Part shown: piece after piece, positions 1-7,388 of the stretch
How positions within the stretch are numbered: the first letter of the stretch is position 1
Layout: each line of letters opens with the position of its first letter
NCBI GenBank assembly: GCA_004357435.1
Contig: SMVS01000047.1
Coordinates: 1-14,088 of the forward strand
Direction of reading: 5' to 3'
Length of the DNA stretch: 14,088 nt
Source of the DNA: Nitrospina sp.
GTDB lineage: Bacteria > Nitrospinota > Nitrospinia > Nitrospinales > Nitrospinaceae
Made by a program: the position numbers and the translations under genes
Notes under the pieces: generated by a model
The model's database searches: none
Told to the model about the DNA's origin: nothing
Seen by the model: only the letters and a program-made list of their open reading frames with translations

Positions 1-1
1 G

Positions 2-1486
2 GTCAGCATCAAGGATGCCGAGAAAATTTTGGACGCCGATCATTTCGGGCTGGAAAAAGTCAAGGAACGGATCATCGAGCATCTGGCGGTGATGAAACTG
101 GTCAAGAAAATGAAAGGACCGATCCTGTGCCTGGTGGGTCCCCCCGGGGTCGGCAAAACCTCGCTCGGCAAGTCCATCGCCCGCGCCACCGGCCGGAAGT
201 TTGCGCGGGTGTCGCTGGGCGGCGTGCGGGACGAAGCGGAAATTCGCGGGCACCGGCGCACCTACATCGGCGCTATGCCCGGAAAAATCATCCAATCCAT
301 GAAAAAAGCCGGCACCCTCAATCCCGTCTTCGTGCTCGATGAAGTCGACAAAATGAGTACCGACTTCCGCGGCGATCCGTCGTCCGCTCTTTTGGAAGTG
401 TTGGATCCGGAGCAGAACGTCAACTTCAACGATCATTTTCTCGAAATTGATTACGATTTGTCACAGGTGCTGTTCATTTGCACGGCCAATGTTCTGCACA
501 CCATCCCGCAACCCCTGCAGGACCGAATGGAAATCATCCGCCTGCCCGGTTACACCGAAGAAGAAAAACTGGCCATCGCTGAAAAATTCCTGGTGCCCAA
601 AAAACTCAAAGAGCACGGGCTGACCAAAAAAAATCTGAAATTCTCCAAGGCCGCCATCCAGAGAATCATTCACGAGTACACGCGCGAGGCCGGAGTGCGT
701 AATCTGGAACGGGAGATTGGCGGAGTCTGCCGCAAAGTGGCGAAACAGGTGGTGGAGGAAGGCAAAAAAACGGCAATCGATTTAAAGCCGGCGCTGGTGG
801 ACAAGTACCTGGGCGTGCCCAAATTTTCCGAGGATCCGGAGCGCTCCAAGTCCGAGGTCGGAGTGGCCACCGGGCTGGCGTGGACCGAGTTTGGCGGCGA
901 AATGCTGTCCATTGAAGTCATCACCTCTCCCGGTACCGGCAAACTGTTGCTCACCGGCAAGCTCGGCGATGTGATGAAAGAATCGGCGCAGGCCGCCTTG
1001 AGTTACGTGCGCAAGCGGTCTAAAAAACTGGGGCTGGCCAAGGATTTTTATCAGAAACTGGATATTCACCTCCACATTCCGGAAGGGGCGATCCCGAAGG
1101 ATGGCCCGTCCGCCGGTATCACCATCGCCGTGGCCCTGATCTCCGCGTTGACCGATAACCCGGTGCGTAGCGACCTCACCATGACGGGTGAAGTGACCTT
1201 GATCGGAAACGTTCTGCCCATCGGTGGCCTGAAGGAAAAAGCTTTGGCCGCGCACCGGGTCGGGATCGATAACGTTATCATCCCGAAAGGCAACGAAAAG
1301 GATCTGCCGGAGATTCCAGAAAAGGTCCGCAAAAAAATCAATTTCATTCCCGTGAAATCGATGGACGAAGTCATTCAGCATAGCTTCAAGAAAAAATTTG
1401 ATCTGAAGAAAAAATCCCCGGCAAAAAAAACCACCGGGGGAAAAAGCAAATCCAGCAAGCGCCCCACCACCGCCCACCTCAATTAA
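2..1486 (+). CDS. lon: ATP-dependent Lon protease, 5'-truncated by the window edge
   Basis: Lon is a cytosolic, homo-oligomeric AAA+ serine protease that degrades misfolded and regulatory proteins. The reading frame is open from base 2, and residues before the first possible TTG start (29) already match Lon, so roughly the first 300 residues (substrate-binding N domain) lie outside the window. Counting from the codon at 29, Walker A GPPGVGKTS is at about 37-45 and the Walker B segment FVLDEVDKM at about 101-109. The peptidase domain follows, with catalytic Ser361 in PKDGPSAG and Lys404 in GGLKEK; their 43-residue spacing equals that of the Ser-Lys dyad of E. coli Lon. The final ~30 residues form a Lys/Ser-rich tail past the conserved domain. 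No close downstream gene on this strand; the identification is secure. Confidence 0.97.
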   Translation, partial: VSIKDAEKILDADHFGLEKVKERIIEHLAVMKLVKKMKGPILCLVGPPGVGKTSLGKSIARATGRKFARVSLGGVRDEAEIRGHRRTYIGAMPGKIIQSMKKAGTLNPVFVLDEVDKMSTDFRGDPSSALLEVLDPEQNVNFNDHFLEIDYDLSQVLFICTANVLHTIPQPLQDRMEIIRLPGYTEEEKLAIAEKFLVPKKLKEHGLTKKNLKFSKAAIQRIIHEYTREAGVRNLEREIGGVCRKVAKQVVEEGKKTAIDLKPALVDKYLGVPKFSEDPERSKSEVGVATGLAWTEFGGEMLSIEVITSPGTGKLLLTGKLGDVMKESAQAALSYVRKRSKKLGLAKDFYQKLDIHLHIPEGAIPKDGPSAGITIAVALISALTDNPVRSDLTMTGEVTLIGNVLPIGGLKEKALAAHRVGIDNVIIPKGNEKDLPEIPEKVRKKINFIPVKSMDEVIQHSFKKKFDLKKKSPAKKTTGGKSKSSKRPTTAHLN

Positions 1487-1932
1487 CGCTCTATATCTCC
1501 TCTCAGTTATTTATAGCCCTTATTTCAAAAGAGCTTTGGATAAGTGGGGTTTCCTAAAAACAGGATTTTAGAATTGTCATTCTGAACCCTTCGGCAAGCT
1601 CAGGATAAACTCCGTGAAGAATCTGGGTTTTATGTCGCCCCAATAATGGGGCGACGACACTAGGGGATAAGCCTCCTAGCCCCCTTCGGAGAAGGGGGGA
1701 CACACCGGTTTCCCCTCGCAGCTTATCGGGACGGATTCAAAATTTTCGGGTTTTGCAAAGGTCTCATTCCAGACAGGGGAAAGATATTCTTAAAAAAAAC
1801 GACCCCCAAAGCTAACCTTTTCAGGAAGAACCCAATGGGTTCTTTGCGCAAGGAGTGTTCAACTTTTTGTGCAAATAAAAAACAAAATGTTATTTGAAAA
1901 AATAGTGAGGTGGATGCGTTGGGAGGAAAGAA
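1487..1932. other. Gene-free interval between lon and the convergent lipoprotein gene
   Basis: No credible coding sequence is visible. It holds a composite inverted-repeat element (1575-1727), an 8-bp hairpin with a three-base loop at 1826-1844 (AAGAACCC / GGGTTCTT), and a weak AT-rich inverted repeat at 1872-1896. Since lon and the next gene converge here, 3'-end hairpins are expected, but none is followed by a clear T-tract on either strand. Confidence 0.6.
1575..1727. repeat. Composite inverted-repeat element of the 'TCATTCTGA...AAGAATCT' kind
   Basis: The left part (1575-1623) begins TGTCATTCTGAACCCTTCGG and ends GAAGAATCT, a pattern I recognise as a common intergenic repeat type in diverse bacterial genomes. 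It is followed by a perfect 9-bp hairpin with a four-base loop (GTCGCCCCA 1634-1642, TGGGGCGAC 1647-1655), then by GATAAGC (1666-1672) paired with GCTTATC (1721-1727), enclosing an 8-bp stem CCCCCTTC (1680-1687) / GAAGGGGG (1691-1698). The copy is probably non-autonomous; no transposase is nearby. Confidence 0.6.
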
Positions 1933-2763
1933 CTACATCTCGGTTCGGTTCACGAAGGGGATCATGGTTTCTTCGTCGGTGGCCATGACCAGGTTGGCAT
2001 CCTGAGCCAGAAAACTGTTGACCACGCTCAACAGGGTCACGGCATCGGACAAAAAGGCATCGACGGAGCCGGCGTCCACTTGTCTCTGCAGTAACTCCTC
2101 GTAAAAGTCGATCAAGCCCTGTGTTTTAATCAGCAGGCTACGCAGGTCGGCGTAAGACACTTTCCGGTGCTGATTCTTTTTGGCGAACTCCGCATACGCC
2201 AGCCAGCGATCCATATCAGCGGCGGGCTCACCGAGCTCGATCAAATATTCGCGCGCCGTGTCGCGGCCCTTGTCCCGCACCATGGCGTTGATGGCCAGCG
2301 CCAGTTCATCCTGGGGAACGCCCTCGGCGGTTTGACATAGATGGCTGAGGGCGAAAATCAGTTTGTTGATGTGGCTGTCGAGTTGCATGCCGTGGTCGGA
2401 ATAAGGCTTGGCCTCCGGCGAACGCTCGAACGCGTGCCACAAACCGCCTTGCTTTTGGACCGCAGTGCGTTTTTTGTCCAGGGGTTCCAAAAGGGCCATG
2501 CAGGATGCACGGTCCGCCACCGCGGGTGCTGTGGCTAACGGATTCATCATGGCAAGTTTTTTCCGCAAAGTTTCATTGATCGGGATGGGCGGCGTTTCAG
2601 TTCGTGGGCCAGCCATTAACGCGTCCTTGGTGATTTCCACCGTTTCGGTTTTTACCCAGGTTTTTTCCTTGGCCGGCAAGTTCAACGGTTCCTGCGCCAC
2701 CGGCTCGCCGCCGCAAGCCGGCAAGCAAAATAGGGCCACTGCCAAGCCGATCATCCTCAACAT
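1933..2763 (-). CDS. Predicted outer-membrane or periplasmic lipoprotein of unknown function
   Basis: A 276-residue protein starting MLRMIGLAVALFCLPACGG: a short n-region, a hydrophobic stretch and an LPAC lipobox, so signal peptidase II should cleave before Cys17. The mature protein is preceded by a Pro-rich linker; the rest is polar and looks mostly helical, including a segment around residues 195-230 rich in Leu and charged residues. I recognise no family or catalytic motif. The start is supported by the signal peptide and by a GAGG about 10 bases upstream (2774-2777 on the plus strand). It is divergent from the FlgO-like lipoprotein gene at 3016, so the two may share a control region; a functional link between the two lipoproteins is only inference. 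Confidence 0.85.
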   Translation of the reverse strand: MLRMIGLAVALFCLPACGGEPVAQEPLNLPAKEKTWVKTETVEITKDALMAGPRTETPPIPINETLRKKLAMMNPLATAPAVADRASCMALLEPLDKKRTAVQKQGGLWHAFERSPEAKPYSDHGMQLDSHINKLIFALSHLCQTAEGVPQDELALAINAMVRDKGRDTAREYLIELGEPAADMDRWLAYAEFAKKNQHRKVSYADLRSLLIKTQGLIDFYEELLQRQVDAGSVDAFLSDAVTLLSVVNSFLAQDANLVMATDEETMIPFVNRTEM

Positions 2764-3015
2764 AAAATCCCGTCCTCGAAAAATTAAAAGTTTGAAGTTT
2801 ACCTTTATACAGGAAAAAACTCCTCACGAAAAATGTAAACTTTGCCGATTAAATACAGAGACGCTAAAAGAGCCTTTGAAAAAGAACCGTTGCATCTCAT
2901 TTATTTAGGGCAGTTGGGCGGTTTTCTAGGGTGGTGGGTTCGCTGGCGCCTATTTTATAAAGTTTAATAAAACAATATGTTACACCGCATTTAACCCATG
3001 GAATGTGACCGTATC
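2764..3015. promoter_or_regulatory. Divergent control region between two lipoprotein genes
   Basis: An AT-rich 252-bp interval upstream of both divergent genes. An 8-bp perfect inverted repeat, AAGTTTAC (2795-2802) and GTAAACTT (2835-2842), flanks a minus-strand -10-like TATAAA (2804-2809 on the plus strand) and could be an operator for the minus-strand gene. The matching -35 is poor. For the plus-strand gene I see only AT-rich -10-like strings around 2951-2975. The promoter role is inferred. Confidence 0.35.
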
Positions 3016-3573
3016 ATGAAAAATTTAAAATGGATCAGCCTGTTGTGCGCCCTGGTTTTTCTGGGTGGATGTGAATTGAAGGTGGCCCCCTCCCAGTTCT
3101 GGGACAAAATCTTCAAGCCGGATACCGATTCCAAGTATTACCAAAAGAAATCCGAAAAATTGGTGCGCCGTCTCACGGAAAATGTGGAGGAATACGAAAT
3201 CAATAAAGTGGTGGTGCTTGACCTGGTGGACGACGAGGACCGTGTGCCGGTGCTGGGCGAATACATGGCCAACCGGATCGTGGAAGCGATCACCCGCAAC
3301 CGGTATTTTCGCGTGGCCCAGCGTGGCGAAGTCATGGCCACTCTTGAAAAGCTCGGCCTCAAACCTTCCTTCCGGTACACCCGGGAACAAATCCAGCGTT
3401 TGGGCCGGGAATTGCACGCCCAGGGAATCGTCAACGGGCAGGTGCGCGACATCGGCTCCAACATCGATGTCCATGTGGCGCTGGTGGACATCGCCAGCGG
3501 CGAGGTCATCGCCTCCGCCACCGAGCACCTCAACCGCACCCGCTTCGCAGTGGAACTCCTCAACCATTATTAA
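3016..3573 (+). CDS. FlgO/CsgG-like outer-membrane lipoprotein
   Basis: Starting at 3016 the protein (185 residues) has an ideal lipoprotein signal, MKNLKWISLLCALVFLGGC, with lipobox LGGC and lipidated Cys19; the ATG at 2998 would add six residues before the signal and is less likely. Neither ATG has a good Shine-Dalgarno. The body (about residues 55-175) reads like the FlgO/CsgG fold: a strand VVVLDLVD, then LGEYMANRIVEAITRNRYFRV, then a helix and the strands IVNGQVRDIG and DVHVALVDIASGEVI. Family members are small periplasm-facing outer-membrane lipoproteins, some flagellum-associated (FlgO) and some secretion channels (CsgG). This one is short, like FlgO, and no flagellar or curli genes are in the window, so its role is open. 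The first repeat copy begins four bases after its stop. Confidence 0.8.
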   Translation: MKNLKWISLLCALVFLGGCELKVAPSQFWDKIFKPDTDSKYYQKKSEKLVRRLTENVEEYEINKVVVLDLVDDEDRVPVLGEYMANRIVEAITRNRYFRVAQRGEVMATLEKLGLKPSFRYTREQIQRLGRELHAQGIVNGQVRDIGSNIDVHVALVDIASGEVIASATEHLNRTRFAVELLNHY

Positions 3574-3576
3574 CCC

Positions 3577-3691
3577 CCGGCGATGCGACTGCCGGGCATG
3601 GCCCGGAGCTAAAGGGGTCAGACTCTACTTGCGCTCAACCCCTACCAAGCATGACACAAGAGTTTAGCCATCTGCCTCCCCCGCAGGGGGT
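3577..3691 (+). repeat. Modular hairpin repeat, copy A
   Basis: The 5' hairpin is a perfect stem CCGGGC (3592-3597), loop ATG, GCCCGG (3601-3606), followed by AGCTAAAGGGGTC. The core contains GCGCTCAAC and AAGCATGA, then TTAGCCATCTGCCTCC leading to a 3' stem CCCCC (3678-3682) / GGGGG (3686-3690) with loop GCA. It lies between the FlgO-like gene and hemY. Read on the minus strand, its right end encodes PAGEADG plus a stop, almost the same peptide that ends the cytochrome at 12548. Confidence 0.8.
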
Positions 3692-3726
3692 TTGTCAGTT
3701 TTCATTGAACCTGTCATAATGTCCGC

Positions 3727-5154
3727 ATGAAGAAAATAGTGATTATTGGCGGGGGTATTGCCGGACTGGCGGCGGCTTACCGGGTGCAGGAAGCGATCCT
3801 GGCTGGCTGTGGTCCCATTGGATGTAAAGTGCTGGAGGGATCGGATAAATTCGGCGGCAAGATCGATACGGAACACCATGAGGGGTTCGTGATCGATCGT
3901 GGACCGGACTCGTTCATCTCGCAAAAACCCTGGGCCATTGAATTGTGCCAAAAGGTGGGATTGGAAAACCATCTGATAGGCACCAAAACCGATTGCCCAA
4001 AAACCTACGTCTACCTCAACAAAAAACTGGTCACCATGCCGGATGGTTTGAGCCTCATGGTGCCGACCCAATTCCTGCCGTTTGTTTTTACCTCCCTGTT
4101 CAGCATCCCGGGGAAAATTCGTATGGGCCTCGACCTGATAATCCCCGGCAAAGCAGACGATAGCGATGAAAGCCTGGCGTCGTTCGTGCGCCGCCGCCTG
4201 GGCGAAGAGGCGCTCAACCGGATGGCGCAACCCATGCTGGCGGGCATCTATGGCAGTGATCCGGAGCGCATGAGCATTAAAAGCACGTTTCCCATGTTTG
4301 TTCACGCGGAAAAAAAATACCGGTCGCTGATTCTGGGCATGGTGGCCGGCAAACGACGGCAAATAGCGGACGCTCTGAAAAATAAAGGCAACTCGGCTCC
4401 CAAATCGTTGTTCATGACATTGAAGAACGGGCTCGGTGAAATGGTGGCGGCGGTGATCGAAAAATCGCCAGACGTCACCTTCAGCAAAAATTGCCGGGTC
4501 GAACGGTTCGGTCGCTGTGAAGGCGGCACTGGCTGGAGTATTGGCCTCGACTCGGGAGAAACGTTGGAGGCCGATGCCGTGATCCTGTCCACCCCGGCGT
4601 TTATCACGGCCGATCTCCTGGTATACACGGCTCCCCGGCTGGCAGAGTTGTTGGGGAAAATCCCGTATGTGTCGACGGCGGTGGCGACTCTCGGGTTTCG
4701 CAAAGAGGGATTTTCGCATCCGCTCAATGGCTTCGGATTCGTGGTTCCCAAAACGGAAGGCCGTAAAATTAACGCCTGCACCTGGGTGTCCTCCAAATTT
4801 CCCTTTCGTGCACCGGCAGGACACGTTATGATCCGAGCCTTTATTGGCGGTGCGTTGAACGAACCGTTGGCGGAACAGGCGGAATCGGATATCGGTGCCA
4901 TGGTGCGGCAGGAATTGCGGGAAATAATGGGCATTTATGAGGAACCACTGTTTTGCAAAGTTTTCAAAAATCATAAAGCGAACGTGCAGTATCATGTCCA
5001 CCATCAGGAACGGGTGGCGGAGATCGACCGGGAGCTCGTTGACCTGCCGGGGTTGTACCTGGCGGGGAGCGCCTTCAAGGGAATCGGCATCCCCGATTGT
5101 GTTTTGAATGGCACCCAGACTGCCGAAGCGGCACTCGATTATCTCGACCGGTAA
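3727..5154 (+). CDS. hemY: Protoporphyrinogen oxidase, FAD-dependent HemY type
   Basis: This enzyme oxidises protoporphyrinogen IX to protoporphyrin IX, the penultimate step of heme b synthesis, using FAD and molecular oxygen in characterised members; it is usually membrane-associated. The 475-residue length is typical. The N-terminus has the dinucleotide-binding motif IIGGGIAGLAAAYRV (about 6-20), then SDKFGGKIDTE and RGPDSFI typical of the family. The C-terminal FAD segment LYLAGSAFKGIGIPDC (from 443) is diagnostic. Databases name it hemG or hemY; it is unrelated to the flavodoxin-like HemG of E. coli. The ATG at 3727 gives a complete Rossmann N-terminus but has no clear Shine-Dalgarno; the preceding DNA is repeat copy A. 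The FIST gene follows 41 bp later, so co-transcription is likely. In this context it would feed the nearby heme proteins. Confidence 0.95.
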   Translation: MKKIVIIGGGIAGLAAAYRVQEAILAGCGPIGCKVLEGSDKFGGKIDTEHHEGFVIDRGPDSFISQKPWAIELCQKVGLENHLIGTKTDCPKTYVYLNKKLVTMPDGLSLMVPTQFLPFVFTSLFSIPGKIRMGLDLIIPGKADDSDESLASFVRRRLGEEALNRMAQPMLAGIYGSDPERMSIKSTFPMFVHAEKKYRSLILGMVAGKRRQIADALKNKGNSAPKSLFMTLKNGLGEMVAAVIEKSPDVTFSKNCRVERFGRCEGGTGWSIGLDSGETLEADAVILSTPAFITADLLVYTAPRLAELLGKIPYVSTAVATLGFRKEGFSHPLNGFGFVVPKTEGRKINACTWVSSKFPFRAPAGHVMIRAFIGGALNEPLAEQAESDIGAMVRQELREIMGIYEEPLFCKVFKNHKANVQYHVHHQERVAEIDRELVDLPGLYLAGSAFKGIGIPDCVLNGTQTAEAALDYLDR

Positions 5155-5195
5155 CAGACTATAAATGGGTGGGACACCCGTGAAGGAGACATTGC

Positions 5196-6389
5196 ATGAA
5201 ATGGGCCTCAAGTATTTCCACTCAGTCGACCATTGATAAATGTATTGCAGAAACCACCGCTCTGGTTCGCGAGCAATTGGGCGGTCTGGAAGCCCACCTG
5301 ACTGTGTTGTTTGTGTCGCCTCATTTCAAGGAAAAATACAGTTTGATTCCGTCACTGCTGAGCGAGCAGATGGCTCCAGGTCTTCTGCTGGGTTGTTCCG
5401 GTGGCGGCATCATCGGCGGCGGCCGGGAAGTGGAACATAAACCCGCGTTCAGTATCACCTGCGCCCATCTGCCCAATGTGGAGATTCAAAGCATTCAAAC
5501 CGACACGCTGAATTTGCCCGACCCGGACACCGCGCCGTCGGTCTGGCGGGAGTGGCTGGGCGTGGATGTGCAGAAAAATCCGCAGTTCATTTTGATGGCC
5601 GATCCCTTTTCCTTCCGCGGCGAAGAATTTTTATCGGGATTGGACTTTGCGTATCCGAACGCGTCCAAGGTCGGCGGTCTGGCCAGCGGCGCCAACTCGG
5701 CGGGCGGCAACGCGCTCTATCTTGGCGATAAAATTTTCAGCAGTGGGCTGGTGGGAGTGGCTCTGACCGGCGATATCGAACTCGACACCATCGTGGCGCA
5801 GGGATGCCGTCCCATCGGCAAACCCATGAGCATCACCCAGTGTGAGCACACTCTGCTCCAGCAGGTGGATGGCAAGCCGCCCTTGGAAGTGCTGGAAGCA
5901 ATGGCCGAGACCCTGAATGAGGCGGACCGCAAGTTGTTGCAGACGGCGCTGTTTCTGGGCATCGAAATGGATCCCCTGAAAGACGATCCGGGGCAGGGCG
6001 ATTTTTTGATCCGCAACCTCATGGGCGTCGACCGCAACACCGGGGCGTTGTCCATTGGCACCCTGTTGCGCAACGGGCAACTGGTGCAATTCCATCTGCG
6101 TGACAAGGTGATGTCCGCGGAGGACTTGAGTAGGATGCTTTCCAAATATCGGGAAAAAAGCGCGTCGGATCAAGCCCAGGGGGCGTTGCTGTTTTCCTGC
6201 CTGGGGCGGGGCGAACACCTCTACGGGACGCCCAACCACGATTCGGATTTGTTCAAGAGCAAATTGGGCGATATGCCTCTGGGAGGGTTTTTCTGCAACG
6301 GCGAAATCGGCCCTGTGGGGAAAACCACCTTCCTGCATGGCTATACCAGTTCCTTTGGCATCTTCCGCCCAGGCAATGCCCGGAGCTAA
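5196..6389 (+). CDS. FIST N + C domain sensor protein
   Basis: FIST proteins are predicted cytosolic small-ligand-binding sensory proteins, often partnered with signalling domains; here the N and C domains stand alone (397 residues). FIST_N spans roughly 30-225, with the glycine-rich LLLGCSGGGIIGGGREVE segment. FIST_C spans about 230-390, with GCRPIGKPMSITQCE, DGKPPLEVLEAM and the conserved end GGFFCNGEIGPVG and LHGYTSSFGIFRP. Start choice is backed by AAGGAG at 5183-5188, seven bases before the ATG. A small hairpin GGGTG/CACCC (5167-5179) sits between the hemY stop and this site. The last residues, PGNARS, and the stop codon lie inside repeat copy B, so the native C-terminus was probably replaced by repeat sequence. 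No kinase or cyclase partner is nearby; the ligand is unknown, and the hemY neighbour is the only hint. Confidence 0.92.
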   Translation: MKWASSISTQSTIDKCIAETTALVREQLGGLEAHLTVLFVSPHFKEKYSLIPSLLSEQMAPGLLLGCSGGGIIGGGREVEHKPAFSITCAHLPNVEIQSIQTDTLNLPDPDTAPSVWREWLGVDVQKNPQFILMADPFSFRGEEFLSGLDFAYPNASKVGGLASGANSAGGNALYLGDKIFSSGLVGVALTGDIELDTIVAQGCRPIGKPMSITQCEHTLLQQVDGKPPLEVLEAMAETLNEADRKLLQTALFLGIEMDPLKDDPGQGDFLIRNLMGVDRNTGALSIGTLLRNGQLVQFHLRDKVMSAEDLSRMLSKYREKSASDQAQGALLFSCLGRGEHLYGTPNHDSDLFKSKLGDMPLGGFFCNGEIGPVGKTTFLHGYTSSFGIFRPGNARS

Positions 6390-6500
6390 AAGTGGCCCGG
6401 CGAAGCGCCGGAGCTAAAAGGGGTGAACTCCGATTTGTGCTCAACAGTTGTCGGGCATAATTCGCAGAGTACAGCTATTTGCCTCCCCTGCCAAAGGGGC
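6367..6500 (+). repeat. Modular hairpin repeat, copy B (overlaps the FIST stop codon)
   Basis: This copy has two tandem 5' modules. The first is an imperfect CCAGGC-AAT-GCCCGG hairpin (6369-6383) followed by AGCTAAA, which carries the FIST stop codon (6387-6389). The second is a perfect CCGGCG (6397-6402), loop AAG, CGCCGG (6406-6411) followed by AGCTAAAAGGGG. The core has GTGCTCAACAGTTGTCGGGC and TTCGCAGAGT, ending with a CCCCT/AGGGG stem (6485-6499). Confidence 0.85.
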
Positions 6501-6602
6501 CGGGCAATGCCTGGAGCTAAAAGCGGCCACGCTCTGCTGGTGTTCGACAGTTATAGGGCATGATTCGCAGAGTTCAGCTCGTTGCGTCCAGCCGCGGGCT
6601 GG
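6500..6602 (+). repeat. Modular hairpin repeat, copy C
   Basis: Directly abuts copy B. The 5' hairpin is CCGGGC (6500-6505), loop AAT, GCCTGG, with one G-T pair, then AGCTAAAAGCGG. The core has GCTCTGC near its left side and GCAGAG near its right, an internal inverted repeat, around GACAGTTATAGGGCATGATT. It closes with a perfect CCAGCC (6588-6593), loop GCG, GGCTGG (6597-6602). It ends 24 bases before the Shine-Dalgarno of the Nfu-like gene. Confidence 0.85.
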
Positions 6603-6640
6603 CAATTTAAAAATTATCAAGTTTTCAGGAGGAAAAACTG

Positions 6641-6910
6641 ATGGCTGTTACCGTACAGGTGGATACCACACCCAATGAAAATGCTTTGAAGTTCACCATC
6701 AACCAGCCCGCTATTGAATCGGGACACAAGACTTTCCCCAATGCCGAAGCGGCGGAAGAATTGCCGGTCGCCAAGGCCCTGTTCGCTCTTGAGGGAGTGA
6801 CCAGCGTGTTTTTAATGGCCGATTTCATCACCGTGACCAAAAAACCGGAGGTGAGTTGGGACGGTATTCAGGCCGCCGCAGTGAGCGCCATTGAAGCGGC
6901 CTACGGCTGA
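6641..6910 (+). CDS. Stand-alone Nfu/NifU N-terminal domain protein
   Basis: An 89-residue cytosolic protein matching the Nfu N-terminal domain (Nfu_N): the TPNENALKFTINQPAI start, then A(E)ELPVAKALFALEGVTSVFLMADFITVTK, and a C-terminal helix. In full-length Nfu proteins this domain precedes the NifU C-terminal domain whose CXXC cysteines carry the Fe-S cluster; here there is no cysteine at all and the protein ends after the N domain, so it cannot itself bind a cluster that way. It may guide targets for an Fe-S carrier encoded elsewhere. The start is firm: AGGAGG at 6627-6632, eight bases upstream. It is hemmed in by repeat copies C and D, so it is probably transcribed alone or by read-through from hemY-FIST. 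Confidence 0.85.
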   Translation: MAVTVQVDTTPNENALKFTINQPAIESGHKTFPNAEAAEELPVAKALFALEGVTSVFLMADFITVTKKPEVSWDGIQAAAVSAIEAAYG

Positions 6911-6914
6911 GGCA

Positions 6915-7014
6915 ACCGGGCAGGGCCGGAGAAAAATGGTCACACTCCGCGTGTGTCCAGCAATTATTGGGCATGAAACCAGAGTTGAGTCTGTTGCCCC
7001 CAGCCGCAGGCTGG
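6915..7014 (+). repeat. Modular hairpin repeat, copy D
   Basis: It starts five bases after the Nfu-like stop. The 5' hairpin is degenerate (CCGGGC near 6916, GGCCGG near 6924) and the AGCTAAA box has decayed to AGAAAAAT. The core retains CACACTCCGC, AATTATTGGGCATGA and CCAGAGTTGAG. The 3' hairpin is perfect: CCAGCC (7000-7005), loop GCA, GGCTGG (7009-7014). Confidence 0.75.
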
Positions 7015-7061
7015 TTGTGTTAAGATCGTCTTTTTTAGAGTCCCTCACCCTGATCTACGTT

Positions 7062-7217
7062 ATGCAAGATTTAGCTATCTGGGCTGAAGAGCTCATCATC
7101 CAATTGCCCCCGCTACTCCAGCTTATTCTGGGGATGTTCCTGTCCCTGGGAGTGTTCAAGCTTCTGCTGATGGCCTCCGATGCCTACGACAATTGGCAAA
7201 AAAAGAAATCAAAATAA
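7062..7217 (+). CDS. Small single-pass membrane protein, 51 residues
   Basis: Reading from the ATG at 7062 gives MQDLAIWAEELIIQLPPLLQ followed by a hydrophobic segment LILGMFLSLGVFKLLLMA and a basic tail ending QKKKSK, as in a one-pass inner-membrane protein with a positively charged cytosolic end. The frame is open further upstream, but those codons lie in repeat copy D and are unlikely to be native. No convincing Shine-Dalgarno is visible, so the exact start is uncertain. It sits between repeat copies D and E. No family recognised; its size and topology would suit an accessory subunit of a membrane complex, but that is speculation. Confidence 0.55.
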   Translation: MQDLAIWAEELIIQLPPLLQLILGMFLSLGVFKLLLMASDAYDNWQKKKSK

Positions 7218-7315
7218 CCGGCGAAACGTCGGCCGGGCATGGCCCGGAACTAAAGGGGTCGGACTCTTCTTGCGCTCAACCATTAATGAGCATAATCCTG
7301 TCCCGGTTGGGCCGG
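7218..7315 (+). repeat. Modular hairpin repeat, copy E
   Basis: It begins at the base after the TAA of the 51-residue protein gene. Two tandem 5' hairpins: CCGGCG (7218-7223), loop AAA, CGTCGG (7227-7232, one G-T pair); then perfect CCGGGC (7233-7238), loop ATG, GCCCGG (7242-7247), followed by AACTAAAGGGGTC. The core GCGCTCAACCATTAATGAGC is recognisable, but the right end diverges, finishing in CCCGGTTGGGCCGG. Confidence 0.75.
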
Positions 7316-7388
7316 TCCTTGCGAATGAGTGGTAGCCTCTACGAAGCATCTAAGTTTTATGATGTTTTATTTGGCGTGGTTTTATTTT

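Noticed and set aside
1826..1844. AAGAACCC/GGGTTCTT hairpin as terminator for the convergent genes
   Set aside because: No T-tract after the stem on either strand; left as a hairpin in the intergenic description.
2985..2998. CCGCATTTAACCCA also occurs inverted at 8080-8093
   Set aside because: A 14-base match between some two places of a 14-kb window is about what chance allows when both strands are considered; flanks do not match.
3664..5211. Minus-strand ORF of 515 codons
   Set aside because: Antisense shadow of hemY; low-complexity His/Arg/Gln-rich translation, and its C-terminus is repeat-coded.
6448..6678. Plus-strand ORF of 76 codons
   Set aside because: Almost wholly made of repeat copies B and C, and it overlaps the well-supported Nfu-like start.
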